NCBI RefSeq assembly: GCF_026109735.1
Contig: NZ_CP069620.1
Location: forward strand, 1,674,001 to 1,738,000
Direction: 5' to 3'
Origin: Salinimicrobium tongyeongense
GTDB taxonomy: Bacteria; Bacteroidota; Bacteroidia; Flavobacteriales; Flavobacteriaceae
Length of the DNA stretch: 64,000 bases
In this document: positions 10,060 to 19,277 of the stretch, one piece after another
Layout: every line of letters begins with the position of its first letter
Position numbering within the stretch: the stretch's first letter is position 1
Notes under the pieces: generated by a model
The model's database searches: none
What the model was told of the DNA's origin: nothing
The model's input: only the letters and a program-made list of their open reading frames with translations
Translations under genes and position numbers: made by a program

Positions 10060-10627
10060 AGAAAGAATCCTTAACAGCCTGAAATCAGCGAATTCTATTG
10101 ATATAGATTTACCTCAGATCCTATTTTCTTCCGGGGAAGATAACATACTTCAGACTTTTGTTGAAATGGCAACATTAGCGGGTATGGAGGTGTTTGATGC
10201 CACAAAAATTGATCTTATGGAACTGCTCACATCTTGTGCCGAGAGTAAAAAAGTGCAGTCTTCAATTGAGTCTCATGCTATTCGCTTCCCAATTCTATTG
10301 GATGAAGAAAAGCCTTTTGAAACTGAAAATGTTCCAGATATTTTCGTCTGTCAGGCTCATTTTGGAGTTGCCGAAAATGCTGCGTTGTGGTTGGACGATG
10401 AGGTGCTCCCCTCAAGATTACTCGCCTTTCTTCCTGAAGAATTGGTGATTCTGTTATCTAAAGAGCAACTGGTTTCAAATATGCACCAGGCTTACGATAA
10501 GGTTGAACAGATAGATTACACCTATGGACTTTTCCTCGCTGGTCCTTCAAAAACAGCCGATATTGAACAGACACTGGTGACAGGAGCTCAAGGCGCTAAG
10601 CGGGTTAAATTATTTCTTCAAGAGTAA
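10049..10627 (+). CDS. lutC: LutC/YkgG-type lactate utilisation protein
   Basis: This 192-residue LUD-domain protein is the third LutABC subunit. It is recognised by FVCQAHFGVAENAALWLDD and the C-terminal FLAGPSKTADIEQTLVTGAQGAKR, the typical LUD ending. It starts inside the end of lutB. It is the last gene of the fucose operon; a 149-base gap separates it from the next gene. No convincing terminator hairpin was seen after it, so some read-through into the GH92 gene is possible. Confidence 0.92.
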   Translation: MKSRERILNSLKSANSIDIDLPQILFSSGEDNILQTFVEMATLAGMEVFDATKIDLMELLTSCAESKKVQSSIESHAIRFPILLDEEKPFETENVPDIFVCQAHFGVAENAALWLDDEVLPSRLLAFLPEELVILLSKEQLVSNMHQAYDKVEQIDYTYGLFLAGPSKTADIEQTLVTGAQGAKRVKLFLQE

Positions 10628-10736
10628 TGGATGATTTTCAATTCCTACTTATAAAAACAGAAATTAAGATATGTTAAGCTGATTAAATTTTATTCATCCT
10701 CTTTATATATTTTTAGAAGAAGGATAAAATGTTCTT

Positions 10737-10744
10737 TAAATTTG
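10737..10744 (+). promoter_or_regulatory. Candidate Bacteroidota -7 box (TAAATTTG)
   Basis: TAAATTTG matches the Bacteroidota -7 consensus TAnnTTTG and lies 32 bases before ATG 10777. The -33 side is weak (only a T-rich stretch near 10710-10715). If real, the transcript would begin near 10750, after the upstream in-frame ATG at 10729, which supports 10777 as the GH92 start. Confidence 0.4.
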
Positions 10745-10776
10745 CAATTTTTGAGAAGAGAATTCTTACACATACC

Positions 10777-13029
10777 ATGAATAAAAATATTCTTTATTTA
10801 GTTAGTTTTAGTTTTATCTTTTTATGTTCCTGTAATCGTCACCTTAAGGAGAATTTATTGACTGAAGAGGAAGCATCAGTATTTGTAGATCCATTTATAG
10901 GAACAGGAGGGCATGGTCACACATATCCCGGAGCCACTGTACCTTTTGGAATGATTCAGCTAAGTCCAGATAATGGGAAACAGGGTTGGGACTGGTCTTC
11001 GGGATATCATATTTCAGATACGGTTATAGTTGGCTTTAGTCATTTGCACCTTAGTGGCACCGGAATTGGAGATCTGGCCGATTTGCTTTTTATGCCTGCC
11101 AACAGGAAGATCGATTTAACCATCCCGGTTGAAACAAGGGATGATATTCCGTACAAATCTGTTTTTAGCCATTCAAAAGAAGAGGCATCTCCTGGTTACT
11201 ACAGGGTTTTTCTTGAAGATCCTGAGGTTGAGGTGGAGTTGACAGCTTCTGTGAGAACAGGTTATCAAAAATATAAATACAGCCATGCAGGAGATCAATC
11301 GATAATAGTTGATCTTGGATTTGCCATTAACTGGGACAGTCCGTTGGAAACCAAAATAACGATTGAAGACGATTACACTATGAGCGGATATAGACACAGT
11401 ACCGGGTGGGCAAAGAATCAAAAAGTATTTTTTGTTGCAAAATTTTCCAGTCCAATTGTTTCAAAATCATTAGTTAGTGATGGCCAGGAAGTAAATGAGA
11501 ATAGCGCGGAAGGGGCTAAAACTGCTACCCAGTTATTTTTTAATTTAGATAAAGCTAATGAACTGCAGGTAAAATTGGCGCTGTCTTCGGTGAGCATAGA
11601 GAATGCGAGACAGAATCTGAATAATGAAAAAATCGATTTTGACCTTGCCAAAAATGAGGCTGCTGCATTGTGGGAAGATGCTTTAAAAGGTATTAAAGTG
11701 GAGACGGAAGAGGATTCTCTTAAGACAATTTTCTATACTGCCTTGTATCACACTAAAATGGCACCAGTTATATTCAGTGATAAGAATGGTGAATTTCGTG
11801 CCTCCAATGATAGTATTTTAAAGGCCGAAAACTTTACTACTTATACAACTCTTTCATTATGGGACACTTTTAGGGCGCAGCAACCACTCTTAACTTTAAC
11901 CAACCCCGAGAAGGTTTCGGATATTATAAAATCGATGCTTGCTTATTATAAAGTTGAAGGAGCGCTTCCGGTTTGGACTCTCTATGGCAACGAAACAAAT
12001 ACAATGACAGGCTATCACTCTATCCCGGTTATTGCAGAGGCTTATTTTAAGGGAATAAGAGATTTTGACGTTGAGCAAGCCTATACAGCAATGAAAAAAA
12101 CCATGATGCAAGATCAGAGAGGCCTGAAGTTTTATAAAGAACGCGGATATATACCATTTCATGAACTTGATGAATCTGTGACCTATACCCTAGAGTATGC
12201 ATACAATGACTGGTGTATTGCACAAATGGCAAAAGCTTTGGATAAACTCGACGATTACAGATATTTCTCTAATCGCGCTAAAGCCTATGAAAAAATGTTT
12301 GATCCTGAAACAGGTTTTATGAGAGGAAAAGCTGAAGACGGTGAAACCTGGAGTACTCCTTTTGATCCAAAATTTTCCAGTCACATGGAGAATACAGATT
12401 ATACTGAAGGTAATGCATGGCAGCATAGTTGGTTTGTTTTACATGAACCCCAGGAGCTAATTGAACTTCACGGCGGAGCAGAGAATTTCAGCAGTAAACT
12501 GGAGCAACTTTTTACTGAAGATTCAGAAATAAAGGGAGAAAATGCTTCAGCAGATATTTCGGGACTTATTGGTCAATACGCTCATGGGAATGAGCCAAGC
12601 CATCATATTGCATATTTATTCAACAAAGCAGGTAAACCCTGGCTAACACAATTTTGGGTAAGGGAAATATTATCAACCCAATATTCTACCCAACCTGATG
12701 GTTTGAGCGGGAATGAAGATGCCGGGCAAATGTCTGCCTGGTACGTCTTTAGTTCTATGGGATTATATCCCTTTAACCCTGCTGCTGCAGAATACGAAAT
12801 TGGAAGCCCTGTTTTTGAGCAATCGGTAATTCAGTTGAAAGATGGAAATACATTCACTATAAAAGCCGAGAATGTGTCTAATGAGAACCGTTATATCCAG
12901 TCGGCCACATTAAATGGGAAACATTTTGACAGAACAACAATATCTCATTCAGAAATAACTAATGGAGGAGAATTAATTTTCAAAATGGGTAAAGAACCTA
13001 ATAAGAATTGGGGTTTGAAGACTAATTAA
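10777..13029 (+). CDS. GH92 exo-alpha-mannosidase, lipoprotein (first copy)
   Basis: This is a 750-residue Ca2+-dependent inverting alpha-mannosidase. An in-frame ATG exists at 10729. ATG 10777 is chosen because it gives a clean lipoprotein signal (hydrophobic run then FLCSC, Cys19) and a -7 box lies between the two. GH92 marks are VDPFIGTGGHGHTYPGA, TEGNAWQHSW (Glu544, likely general acid), QYAHGNEPSHH and GNEDAGQMSAW (Asn646-Glu647-Asp648). The His-Glu pair tied to alpha-1,2 specificity in BT3990 is not at the corresponding place, so alpha-1,3, 1,4 or 1,6 mannose is more likely. Residues after Cys19 are not acidic, suggesting a periplasmic location. It is very similar to the GH92 at 15142. 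Confidence 0.94.
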   Translation: MNKNILYLVSFSFIFLCSCNRHLKENLLTEEEASVFVDPFIGTGGHGHTYPGATVPFGMIQLSPDNGKQGWDWSSGYHISDTVIVGFSHLHLSGTGIGDLADLLFMPANRKIDLTIPVETRDDIPYKSVFSHSKEEASPGYYRVFLEDPEVEVELTASVRTGYQKYKYSHAGDQSIIVDLGFAINWDSPLETKITIEDDYTMSGYRHSTGWAKNQKVFFVAKFSSPIVSKSLVSDGQEVNENSAEGAKTATQLFFNLDKANELQVKLALSSVSIENARQNLNNEKIDFDLAKNEAAALWEDALKGIKVETEEDSLKTIFYTALYHTKMAPVIFSDKNGEFRASNDSILKAENFTTYTTLSLWDTFRAQQPLLTLTNPEKVSDIIKSMLAYYKVEGALPVWTLYGNETNTMTGYHSIPVIAEAYFKGIRDFDVEQAYTAMKKTMMQDQRGLKFYKERGYIPFHELDESVTYTLEYAYNDWCIAQMAKALDKLDDYRYFSNRAKAYEKMFDPETGFMRGKAEDGETWSTPFDPKFSSHMENTDYTEGNAWQHSWFVLHEPQELIELHGGAENFSSKLEQLFTEDSEIKGENASADISGLIGQYAHGNEPSHHIAYLFNKAGKPWLTQFWVREILSTQYSTQPDGLSGNEDAGQMSAWYVFSSMGLYPFNPAAAEYEIGSPVFEQSVIQLKDGNTFTIKAENVSNENRYIQSATLNGKHFDRTTISHSEITNGGELIFKMGKEPNKNWGLKTN

Positions 13030-13048
13030 AAAATATTTTTTAATTAGT
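13021..13048. terminator. Perfect 28-base palindrome, probable bidirectional terminator
   Basis: The segment is a perfect self-complementary inverted repeat: ACTAATTAAAAAAT followed at once by its reverse complement. It contains the GH92 stop codon (13027-13029). The arms are A/T-rich with a T-run on the 3' side of either strand, so it could end transcription of the + strand GH92 and of the convergent two-component operon. Confidence 0.6.
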
Positions 13049-13224
13049 TCCACTGGAAACTTACACTTATACCTGGATAACAAGTACTGGTAATATTTTC
13101 TTTAATCAGCCAGTATCAGGCTTCTTAAAAGGGAGTCAAATATGCCATTATTAAGTTCTTTTTCAGCACAAGAATGCAAATCTTATATTTTCATTTATTT
13201 TTTTCGGTTTTATACATTTCCTTT

Positions 13225-13929
13225 TTAGGAAGTTTTAAGAAGCGTTTCTTTTACATCGTTCAAATAGCTTCGACCAATAGTATATTTATTCCCATCAATC
13301 TGCAAGCAATTTCCTTCAATAGCCTCAACCTTATCAATGGAAATAGTGAATGATCTGTGAATTCTAATAAATTTATCAGCAGGTAGACTTTCAGTGAAAT
13401 TACTTAATGTTTGATGAACAATGTATTTGCCACTGGTGCTAATAATTCTAATATAATCTTTTAGGCTCTCTACTATCTTAATATCATCCAGGTAGATCTT
13501 CTTCATTAACTTTTTATCCATTTTAATAAAGATGTGATCTTTTTCACTGGTGGTTTCTACGGTCCTGATGGTTTGATTCCTTTTTAAAGCTTTATTCATG
13601 GCTTTTACAAAGCGGGGAAAGGATATAGGTTTAACCAAATAATCGAGCACCTCAAGTTCGTAGCTTTGTACTGCAAATTCGGCATGAGCTGTAGTGATAA
13701 TCACCATGGGTTTCCTGCTTAGGCTCTTTAGAAGACTATAGCCGTCTAAAACAGGCATATTAATATCCAGAAACAGAAGGTCTACTTCAGAACTTTCAAG
13801 ATATTTCAAGCTTTCCACTGCATTGTTAAAAGTAGCTGAAATACTTACATCTTTGAATTGGGAGAGATGGTTTTTAATGACATTTATGGCTAATGGCTCA
13901 TCGTCAATTATTATACATTTTAAGTTCAT
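13225..13929 (-). CDS. LytTR-family response regulator
   Basis: This 234-residue regulator has an N-terminal receiver with the acidic pocket Asp9/Asp10, phospho-acceptor Asp55 (LLFLDINMP), Thr79/80 and Lys100 in DYLVKPIS. The C-terminal LytTR DNA-binding domain (about 130-232) shows KIYLDDIKIVESLKDYIRI and FIRIHRSFTISIDKV. Its start overlaps the end of the upstream kinase gene by 4 bases. It may control the flanking mannosidase genes; that link is positional only. Confidence 0.92.
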   Translation of the reverse strand: MNLKCIIIDDEPLAINVIKNHLSQFKDVSISATFNNAVESLKYLESSEVDLLFLDINMPVLDGYSLLKSLSRKPMVIITTAHAEFAVQSYELEVLDYLVKPISFPRFVKAMNKALKRNQTIRTVETTSEKDHIFIKMDKKLMKKIYLDDIKIVESLKDYIRIISTSGKYIVHQTLSNFTESLPADKFIRIHRSFTISIDKVEAIEGNCLQIDGNKYTIGRSYLNDVKETLLKTS

Positions 13930-15008
13930 CGGAGTTTCAATTTAAGTTCTACGATATACCTGTTCTTTTCTTCATAATTCTGAAGTTCATATTCATCCTT
14001 ACGGTATGCGAGTTCTAATCTCTTTCTCACATTTGCAATTCCAATCCCCCCAGGTTGTTTGATTTGAGATTTAGGAGACTGAGGTGGTAGCGTGTTCACG
14101 ATTTTAAAATGTAGAAAATCTTGCTGAATAGTGAAAGTAATAATTATATTGGTTTTGCCTATTGTCTTATTAGCCCCGTGTTTTATAGCATTTTCAATAA
14201 ATGGAATTAGGAGCATAGAGGAAACTTTTTTTCCTGCAATATCTCCTGTAATAGACATTTTGATTTGTAGTAGATCTCCATACCGTATTTTTTCAAGGTC
14301 CAGATAATTCTGAATACATATGATCTCTTTTTGCAGATCCTGTTTATTTTCAGTGGTTTCGTACAGGAGATAACGCATTAGTTCTGACAGCTTCAAGATA
14401 GTTTCTGAGGCCTTAACAGATTTTTCTAGCGAAAGAGAATAAATATTATTTAATGTATTGAAGAAAAAGTGAGGTGAAATTTGGGACCGAAGAAATTTTA
14501 ATTCGGTTTCCAGTTGAGTTTTTTGAAGCTTGGCTACCCTTTTACTTTCCTGCATCCAGTCTATAGTTATTTTTAGAGCTGTAACAAAAGAAATTACATA
14601 AAACTCGCCTAACATCATCGTTATGACATAATTGAATGTAAATGTGGTAGTTTCTACAGGTCCTTCCGGCCATACGTTAGTACTCACTAAAAGAGAAGTA
14701 AGGTCAAATTTCACCCGCACCATTAAAAAAATGGAAGCAATGAGTGAAACTGCAAAAGTGAAAAACCTACGTTTTTCTATAAATTTCGGAATAAAGATAT
14801 ATATAGTGATATAGCTCAGTAACATATGGATGGGAAAACCAATGATATTACCCTTCAACGATAAAAGATAATCATCATAATAGCTACCCCATCTCAATAC
14901 ATTGAAAAGGAAGTAAAACATCCAAAACAATATATGATGTTCTGGTCCTATTTTATAATAGCCGGAGGTACTGCTAAAGACCTTGTCAAAATGCTTTTGT
15001 AGTATCAT
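13926..15008 (-). CDS. LytS/YehU-type sensor histidine kinase
   Basis: This 360-residue protein has about four N-terminal membrane segments (between residues 25 and 150) and little periplasmic sequence. A short coil leads to a His_kinase domain (QISPHFFFNTLNNIYSL, His180 as phospho-site) and an HATPase domain with PFIENAIKHG and GGIGIANVRKRL. With no large sensor domain, the signal is probably sensed in or near the membrane. It is divergent from the GH92 gene at 15142 (133-base gap) and forms an operon with the LytTR regulator. Confidence 0.92.
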   Translation of the reverse strand: MILQKHFDKVFSSTSGYYKIGPEHHILFWMFYFLFNVLRWGSYYDDYLLSLKGNIIGFPIHMLLSYITIYIFIPKFIEKRRFFTFAVSLIASIFLMVRVKFDLTSLLVSTNVWPEGPVETTTFTFNYVITMMLGEFYVISFVTALKITIDWMQESKRVAKLQKTQLETELKFLRSQISPHFFFNTLNNIYSLSLEKSVKASETILKLSELMRYLLYETTENKQDLQKEIICIQNYLDLEKIRYGDLLQIKMSITGDIAGKKVSSMLLIPFIENAIKHGANKTIGKTNIIITFTIQQDFLHFKIVNTLPPQSPKSQIKQPGGIGIANVRKRLELAYRKDEYELQNYEEKNRYIVELKLKLR

Positions 15009-15141
15009 AAATGCAGATTTCAGGCTGTTAAGCTTTCCAAAAATGCTGTTGGTCTAATTTCCCTTTTTTGGGTCTGGAATATATAAATAAATCTTGATAT
15101 TTGTTAAGGAAATGTTGTAGTTCCCCCAAATTTTATCTCAA

Positions 15142-17400
15142 ATGAAGAAGCTTTCCCTCCCTCTATATTTCTTGCTTTTATGTGCATTCTGGTCTTGTAA
15201 AAATAGAGATCATACCCGTAAAGAAGAACAGGCAAAATCAGTCATTTCTTATGTAGACCCTTTTATTGGAACCGGAGGGCATGGCCATACGTATCCTGGA
15301 GCCACTACTCCTTTTGGAATGATACAGCTAAGTCCGAATAATGGGATTAGTGACTGGGACTGGTGCTCGGGATATCATTATTCAGATGATACAATAGTAG
15401 GCTTTACCCATTTAAATTTAAGCGGAACAGGTATTGGAGACCTGGGAGATCTACTCTTTATGCCGGTCAACAAAGAAATCGATTTAGCTATAACGGTAAA
15501 ATCGAGAAGTGACATTCCCTACTTGTCCAAATTTGACCATTCAAATGAAGAGACTTCTCCCGGGTTCTACAATGTGTTTCTTGATGATCATAATGTAGAT
15601 GTTTCTTTAACAGCTTCTAAAAGAACTGGCTACCAAAAATACATTTTTAGAGAGGGAGATGAACAAACGGTAGTAGTAGATTTGGGTTTTGCAGTTAACT
15701 GGGACCGGCCTACAGAATCTTCTATTGAATTTGAAAACCCCACTACTATTAGCGGGTATAGATACAGTACCGGTTGGGCCAATAATCAAAAAGTTTTTTT
15801 TGTAGCAGAATTTTCTAAACCTATTGTTGACGCTAATTTCCTGGCAGATGGGAAAGTTGTTGATAACCATAATGCTAACGGTGTCAAAACCGCTGCGCAA
15901 TTTTTCTTTGATTCTGAAACAGGAACCAACCTTCAGGTGAAATTGGCATTATCATCGGTAAGTATTGAAAATGCAAAAGAGAATTTGGATGTGAACGATT
16001 TCAATTTTGATAAAAGGAAAGAGGAAGCAACCACACAATGGGCTAAAGCTTTGGAAACCATTAAAATTCAAACTCCGGTTGATTCTTTAAAAACAATATT
16101 TTACAGCGCACTTTACCATACAAAACTGGCTCCGGTAACTTTTAGTGATAAGAATGGTGAGTTCAGGAAAGAAAATGATGAAATCATTAAAGCAGGAGAT
16201 TATACTGCCTATTCCACTTTTTCTTTGTGGGATACTTTTAGGGCACAACATCCACTACTCACCCTAACCGACCCTGAAAAGGTGCCGGATATGATCAGGT
16301 CCCTTCTCGAATACTATAAAACTGAAAATATTCTTCCTGTGTGGACGCTGTATGGCAATGAAACCAATACGATGACAGGATATCATTCAGTTCCGGTAAT
16401 AGCTGAAGCCTATTTTAAGGGAATAAGAGATTTTGATGTAGAGTTCGCTTATGAAGCAATGAAGAATACGATGATGCAAGATGAACGGGGATTACATTTA
16501 TACAAAGAATATGGCTTTATACCATATAACCTTCTGGACGAGTCAGTCACTATTACTCTTGAATATGCGTACGATGACTGGGCAGTCGCTCAAATGGCAA
16601 AGGCGCTCGGTAAAGAGGAAGATTTTAAGTACTTTTCAAATAGAGCAAAATCATATCAAGAATTATTTGATCCTGAAACAGGTTTTATGAGAGGTAAAAC
16701 CAAAGATGGTGGCTGGAATGAACCTTTTGATCCAAAATTCTCAAACCACAGGGAAAACACCGATTATACTGAAGGAAACGCATGGCAGCATAGCTGGTTC
16801 GTATTGCATGAACCGGAGGCTTTTATAGATCTTCATGGCAGAGAAAATTTTCTGAACAGGTTAGAGCAGCTTTTCACCGAAAGTTCTGAAATCACCGGAG
16901 ATAATGTTTCAGCTGATATTTCGGGTCTTATCGGGCAATATGCCCATGGTAATGAACCAAGTCATCATATTGCTTATTTATTTAATAAAGCTAACCAGCC
17001 CTGGCGAACCCAGTTTTGGGTGAGGGAAATCCTCATGTCTCAGTATAGTGCACAGCCAGATGGTTTAAGTGGGAACGAAGATGCGGGGCAAATGTCAGCC
17101 TGGTTTGTTCTAAGCTCAATGGGAATTTATCCCCTAAATCCTGTTTCAGCGGAATATGAAATAGGTAGTCCATTGTTTGAAGAATCGGTTATCGAACTTC
17201 AGAATGGCAAAAATTTTAAAATTATAGCAGAGGATGTATCCGATGAAAACATTTACATCCAATCTGCCCAATTAAACGGTACAGAGTTGAACCGTACTTT
17301 CATAACACATGAAGAAATTTTACAAGGTGGGGAATTATACTTTAAGATGGGACCGGAGCCTAACCGCAGTTGGGGAATTAGTAATACAACGGCAAACTAA
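15142..17400 (+). CDS. GH92 exo-alpha-mannosidase, lipoprotein (second copy)
   Basis: This 752-residue protein has a lipoprotein signal (LLCAFWSC, Cys19) followed by basic residues. Its motifs nearly duplicate those of the GH92 at 10777: DPFIGTGGHGHTYPGA, TEGNAWQHSW (Glu544), YAHGNEPSHH and GNEDAGQMSAW (Asn645-Glu646-Asp647). The two proteins appear to be recent paralogues on either side of the two-component genes. The alpha-1,2 His-Glu pair is missing here too. It opens the 13-gene run to 41456, and its stop shares one base with the symporter start (TAATG). Confidence 0.94.
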   Translation: MKKLSLPLYFLLLCAFWSCKNRDHTRKEEQAKSVISYVDPFIGTGGHGHTYPGATTPFGMIQLSPNNGISDWDWCSGYHYSDDTIVGFTHLNLSGTGIGDLGDLLFMPVNKEIDLAITVKSRSDIPYLSKFDHSNEETSPGFYNVFLDDHNVDVSLTASKRTGYQKYIFREGDEQTVVVDLGFAVNWDRPTESSIEFENPTTISGYRYSTGWANNQKVFFVAEFSKPIVDANFLADGKVVDNHNANGVKTAAQFFFDSETGTNLQVKLALSSVSIENAKENLDVNDFNFDKRKEEATTQWAKALETIKIQTPVDSLKTIFYSALYHTKLAPVTFSDKNGEFRKENDEIIKAGDYTAYSTFSLWDTFRAQHPLLTLTDPEKVPDMIRSLLEYYKTENILPVWTLYGNETNTMTGYHSVPVIAEAYFKGIRDFDVEFAYEAMKNTMMQDERGLHLYKEYGFIPYNLLDESVTITLEYAYDDWAVAQMAKALGKEEDFKYFSNRAKSYQELFDPETGFMRGKTKDGGWNEPFDPKFSNHRENTDYTEGNAWQHSWFVLHEPEAFIDLHGRENFLNRLEQLFTESSEITGDNVSADISGLIGQYAHGNEPSHHIAYLFNKANQPWRTQFWVREILMSQYSAQPDGLSGNEDAGQMSAWFVLSSMGIYPLNPVSAEYEIGSPLFEESVIELQNGKNFKIIAEDVSDENIYIQSAQLNGTELNRTFITHEEILQGGELYFKMGPEPNRSWGISNTTAN

Positions 17401-19277
17401 TGGCGACTCTTGATGTAAGTATAATTTTACTCTATATAGCAGTAACGCTGGGAGTAGGAATTTACGTTTCCAAAAAAGCTTCTAAAGGGCTGGATTCTTA
17501 TTTTCTTGGAGGAAAATCAATAAAATGGTATTACCTCGGGCTAAGTAATGGGTCTGGAATGTTTGATGTTTCAGGAACGGCCTGGATGGTAGGGATACTC
17601 TTCTTATATGGTGTCAAAAGTTTTATGTTCATGTGGATGTGGCCGGTATGGAACCAAGTGTTTATAATGATGTTCCTCGCCGTTTGGATAAGGCGTTCAA
17701 AAGTTATGACAGGATCAGAATGGATTCTCACCCGGTTTGGAGATGATAAAGCAGGACGGGCTTCACATTTTATTGTCGCAGTCTTTGCCGTTGTGGCTGC
17801 CATAGGTTTTATTGCCTATTTTTTTGAAGGAGTAGGAAAGTTCATGACTGTAATTCTACCCTGGGATATGGCTATTAATTTGAGTGGATATGAAATATTA
17901 GCTTCGGAACAATGCTATGCATTAATCATAATTTTGCTTACAACAATATATACCATAAAGGGTGGTATGTTCTCTGTTGTGGCTACCGAGGTACTGCAAT
18001 ATTTGATTATGGTAGTGGCAGGAATTTTAGTTACCGTATATACTTTCATCTCTTTAACAGATACCCAGATTACAGCAATTATTCCTGAAGAATGGAAAAA
18101 TATATTTTTTGGCTGGCAGCTGGAAACCTTTTGGAATGGGAAGGAAGAGAGCTTTAACCATCTTATAGATACCCAGGGTTACAAAATGTTTGGGGCTTTT
18201 ATTGGGATGACTCTTTTTAAAGGTTTCTTTGCCAGTGTTGCAGGACCTACCCCAAGTTACGATATGCAGCGTATTCTTTCTACAAGAACTGTAAAGGACG
18301 CTGCTTACATGAGTGGGTTTACAAATCTGGTGCTTTTTGTGCCGCGATATCTGCTTATTAGTGGTATAGTTGTACTGGCATTGGTTTTTATTGCTCCTCA
18401 ATTGGCGGGTTCGGACGGCATTAATGGTAATGATTTGGAAATTCTACTTCCGCAGGTAATCAATAATCATATTCCTGTTGGAATAAGAGGATTGCTCCTG
18501 GCAGGCCTTTTGGCCGCATTTATGTCTACATTTTCAGCCTTTGTTAACGCCGGGCCTGCTTATATTGTAAATGACATTTATAAGAAATATTACAAGCCTA
18601 ATGCTACAGATAATCATTATGTCAAGGTATCCCACTTATCCTCTTTCTTAGTAGTAGTATTGGGGGTGATAATGGGTTTTTTTGCAGAGTCCATAAATTC
18701 TATAACGCTCTGGATAACAAGTGCATTATATGGGGGTTATGTGGCTTCCAATTTTCTGAAATGGATATGGTGGCGATTTAATGGCTGGGGATATTTTTGG
18801 GGGATGCTCTCCGGGCTAATTATAGCAACTTTACAGTTCTTGCTCGATTTTAATAAAGATAACTTTACACCTGGTTCTGTTTTATTTGAGTCAGCTCATA
18901 TCCCGGCAATTTATCTCTTCCCGATAATATTCCTGGTTTCTTTGGCAGGCTGTATATTTGGAACAATTTTGAGCAAACCTACCGATTCTAAAACGTTAAA
19001 TGAATTTTATACCAATGTAAGGCCGTGGGGGTGGTGGAAACCTGTAAGGAGTACGATTCGAGCAGAGGGAGTAAATATTGAAAAAAATAAAGATTTTAAC
19101 CTTGATATGCTTAATTGTATCATTGGTATAATCTGGCAATCTTCAATGATTCTAATGCCCATTTTTTTTGTGGTGAGAGATTATCCAAAGGCGTTAACAT
19201 CTTTAGCTGTTTTTCTAGTAACCACTATTATTCTCAAGTTTACCTGGTTGGACAAAATTAAAAAATACAAAGAATGA
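17400..19277 (+). CDS. Sodium:solute symporter (SSS family)
   Basis: This 625-residue inner-membrane protein has about 13-14 hydrophobic segments. SSS-family features include an N-terminal [38 protein letters not shown], and the middle segment [25 protein letters not shown]. These transporters use the sodium gradient to bring in sugars, acids or vitamins. Its gene overlaps both the GH92 before it (1 base) and the cytoplasmic GH130 after it (4 bases). The best inference is import of mannose or the Man-beta-1,4-GlcNAc core disaccharide. Substrate cannot be read from sequence. Confidence 0.9.
   Translation: MATLDVSIILLYIAVTLGVGIYVSKKASKGLDSYFLGGKSIKWYYLGLSNGSGMFDVSGTAWMVGILFLYGVKSFMFMWMWPVWNQVFIMMFLAVWIRRSKVMTGSEWILTRFGDDKAGRASHFIVAVFAVVAAIGFIAYFFEGVGKFMTVILPWDMAINLSGYEILASEQCYALIIILLTTIYTIKGGMFSVVATEVLQYLIMVVAGILVTVYTFISLTDTQITAIIPEEWKNIFFGWQLETFWNGKEESFNHLIDTQGYKMFGAFIGMTLFKGFFASVAGPTPSYDMQRILSTRTVKDAAYMSGFTNLVLFVPRYLLISGIVVLALVFIAPQLAGSDGINGNDLEILLPQVINNHIPVGIRGLLLAGLLAAFMSTFSAFVNAGPAYIVNDIYKKYYKPNATDNHYVKVSHLSSFLVVVLGVIMGFFAESINSITLWITSALYGGYVASNFLKWIWWRFNGWGYFWGMLSGLIIATLQFLLDFNKDNFTPGSVLFESAHIPAIYLFPIIFLVSLAGCIFGTILSKPTDSKTLNEFYTNVRPWGWWKPVRSTIRAEGVNIEKNKDFNLDMLNCIIGIIWQSSMILMPIFFVVRDYPKALTSLAVFLVTTIILKFTWLDKIKKYKE

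Noticed and set aside
10729-10776. Upstream in-frame ATG of the first GH92 gene
   Set aside because: It would put a charged 16-residue extension before a complete lipoprotein signal, and a -7 box lies after it.
15009-15141. Possible promoter GATATTTG in the gap before the second GH92
   Set aside because: It lacks the TA of the -7 consensus, and the nearest TTTG is about 25 bases upstream, too far.
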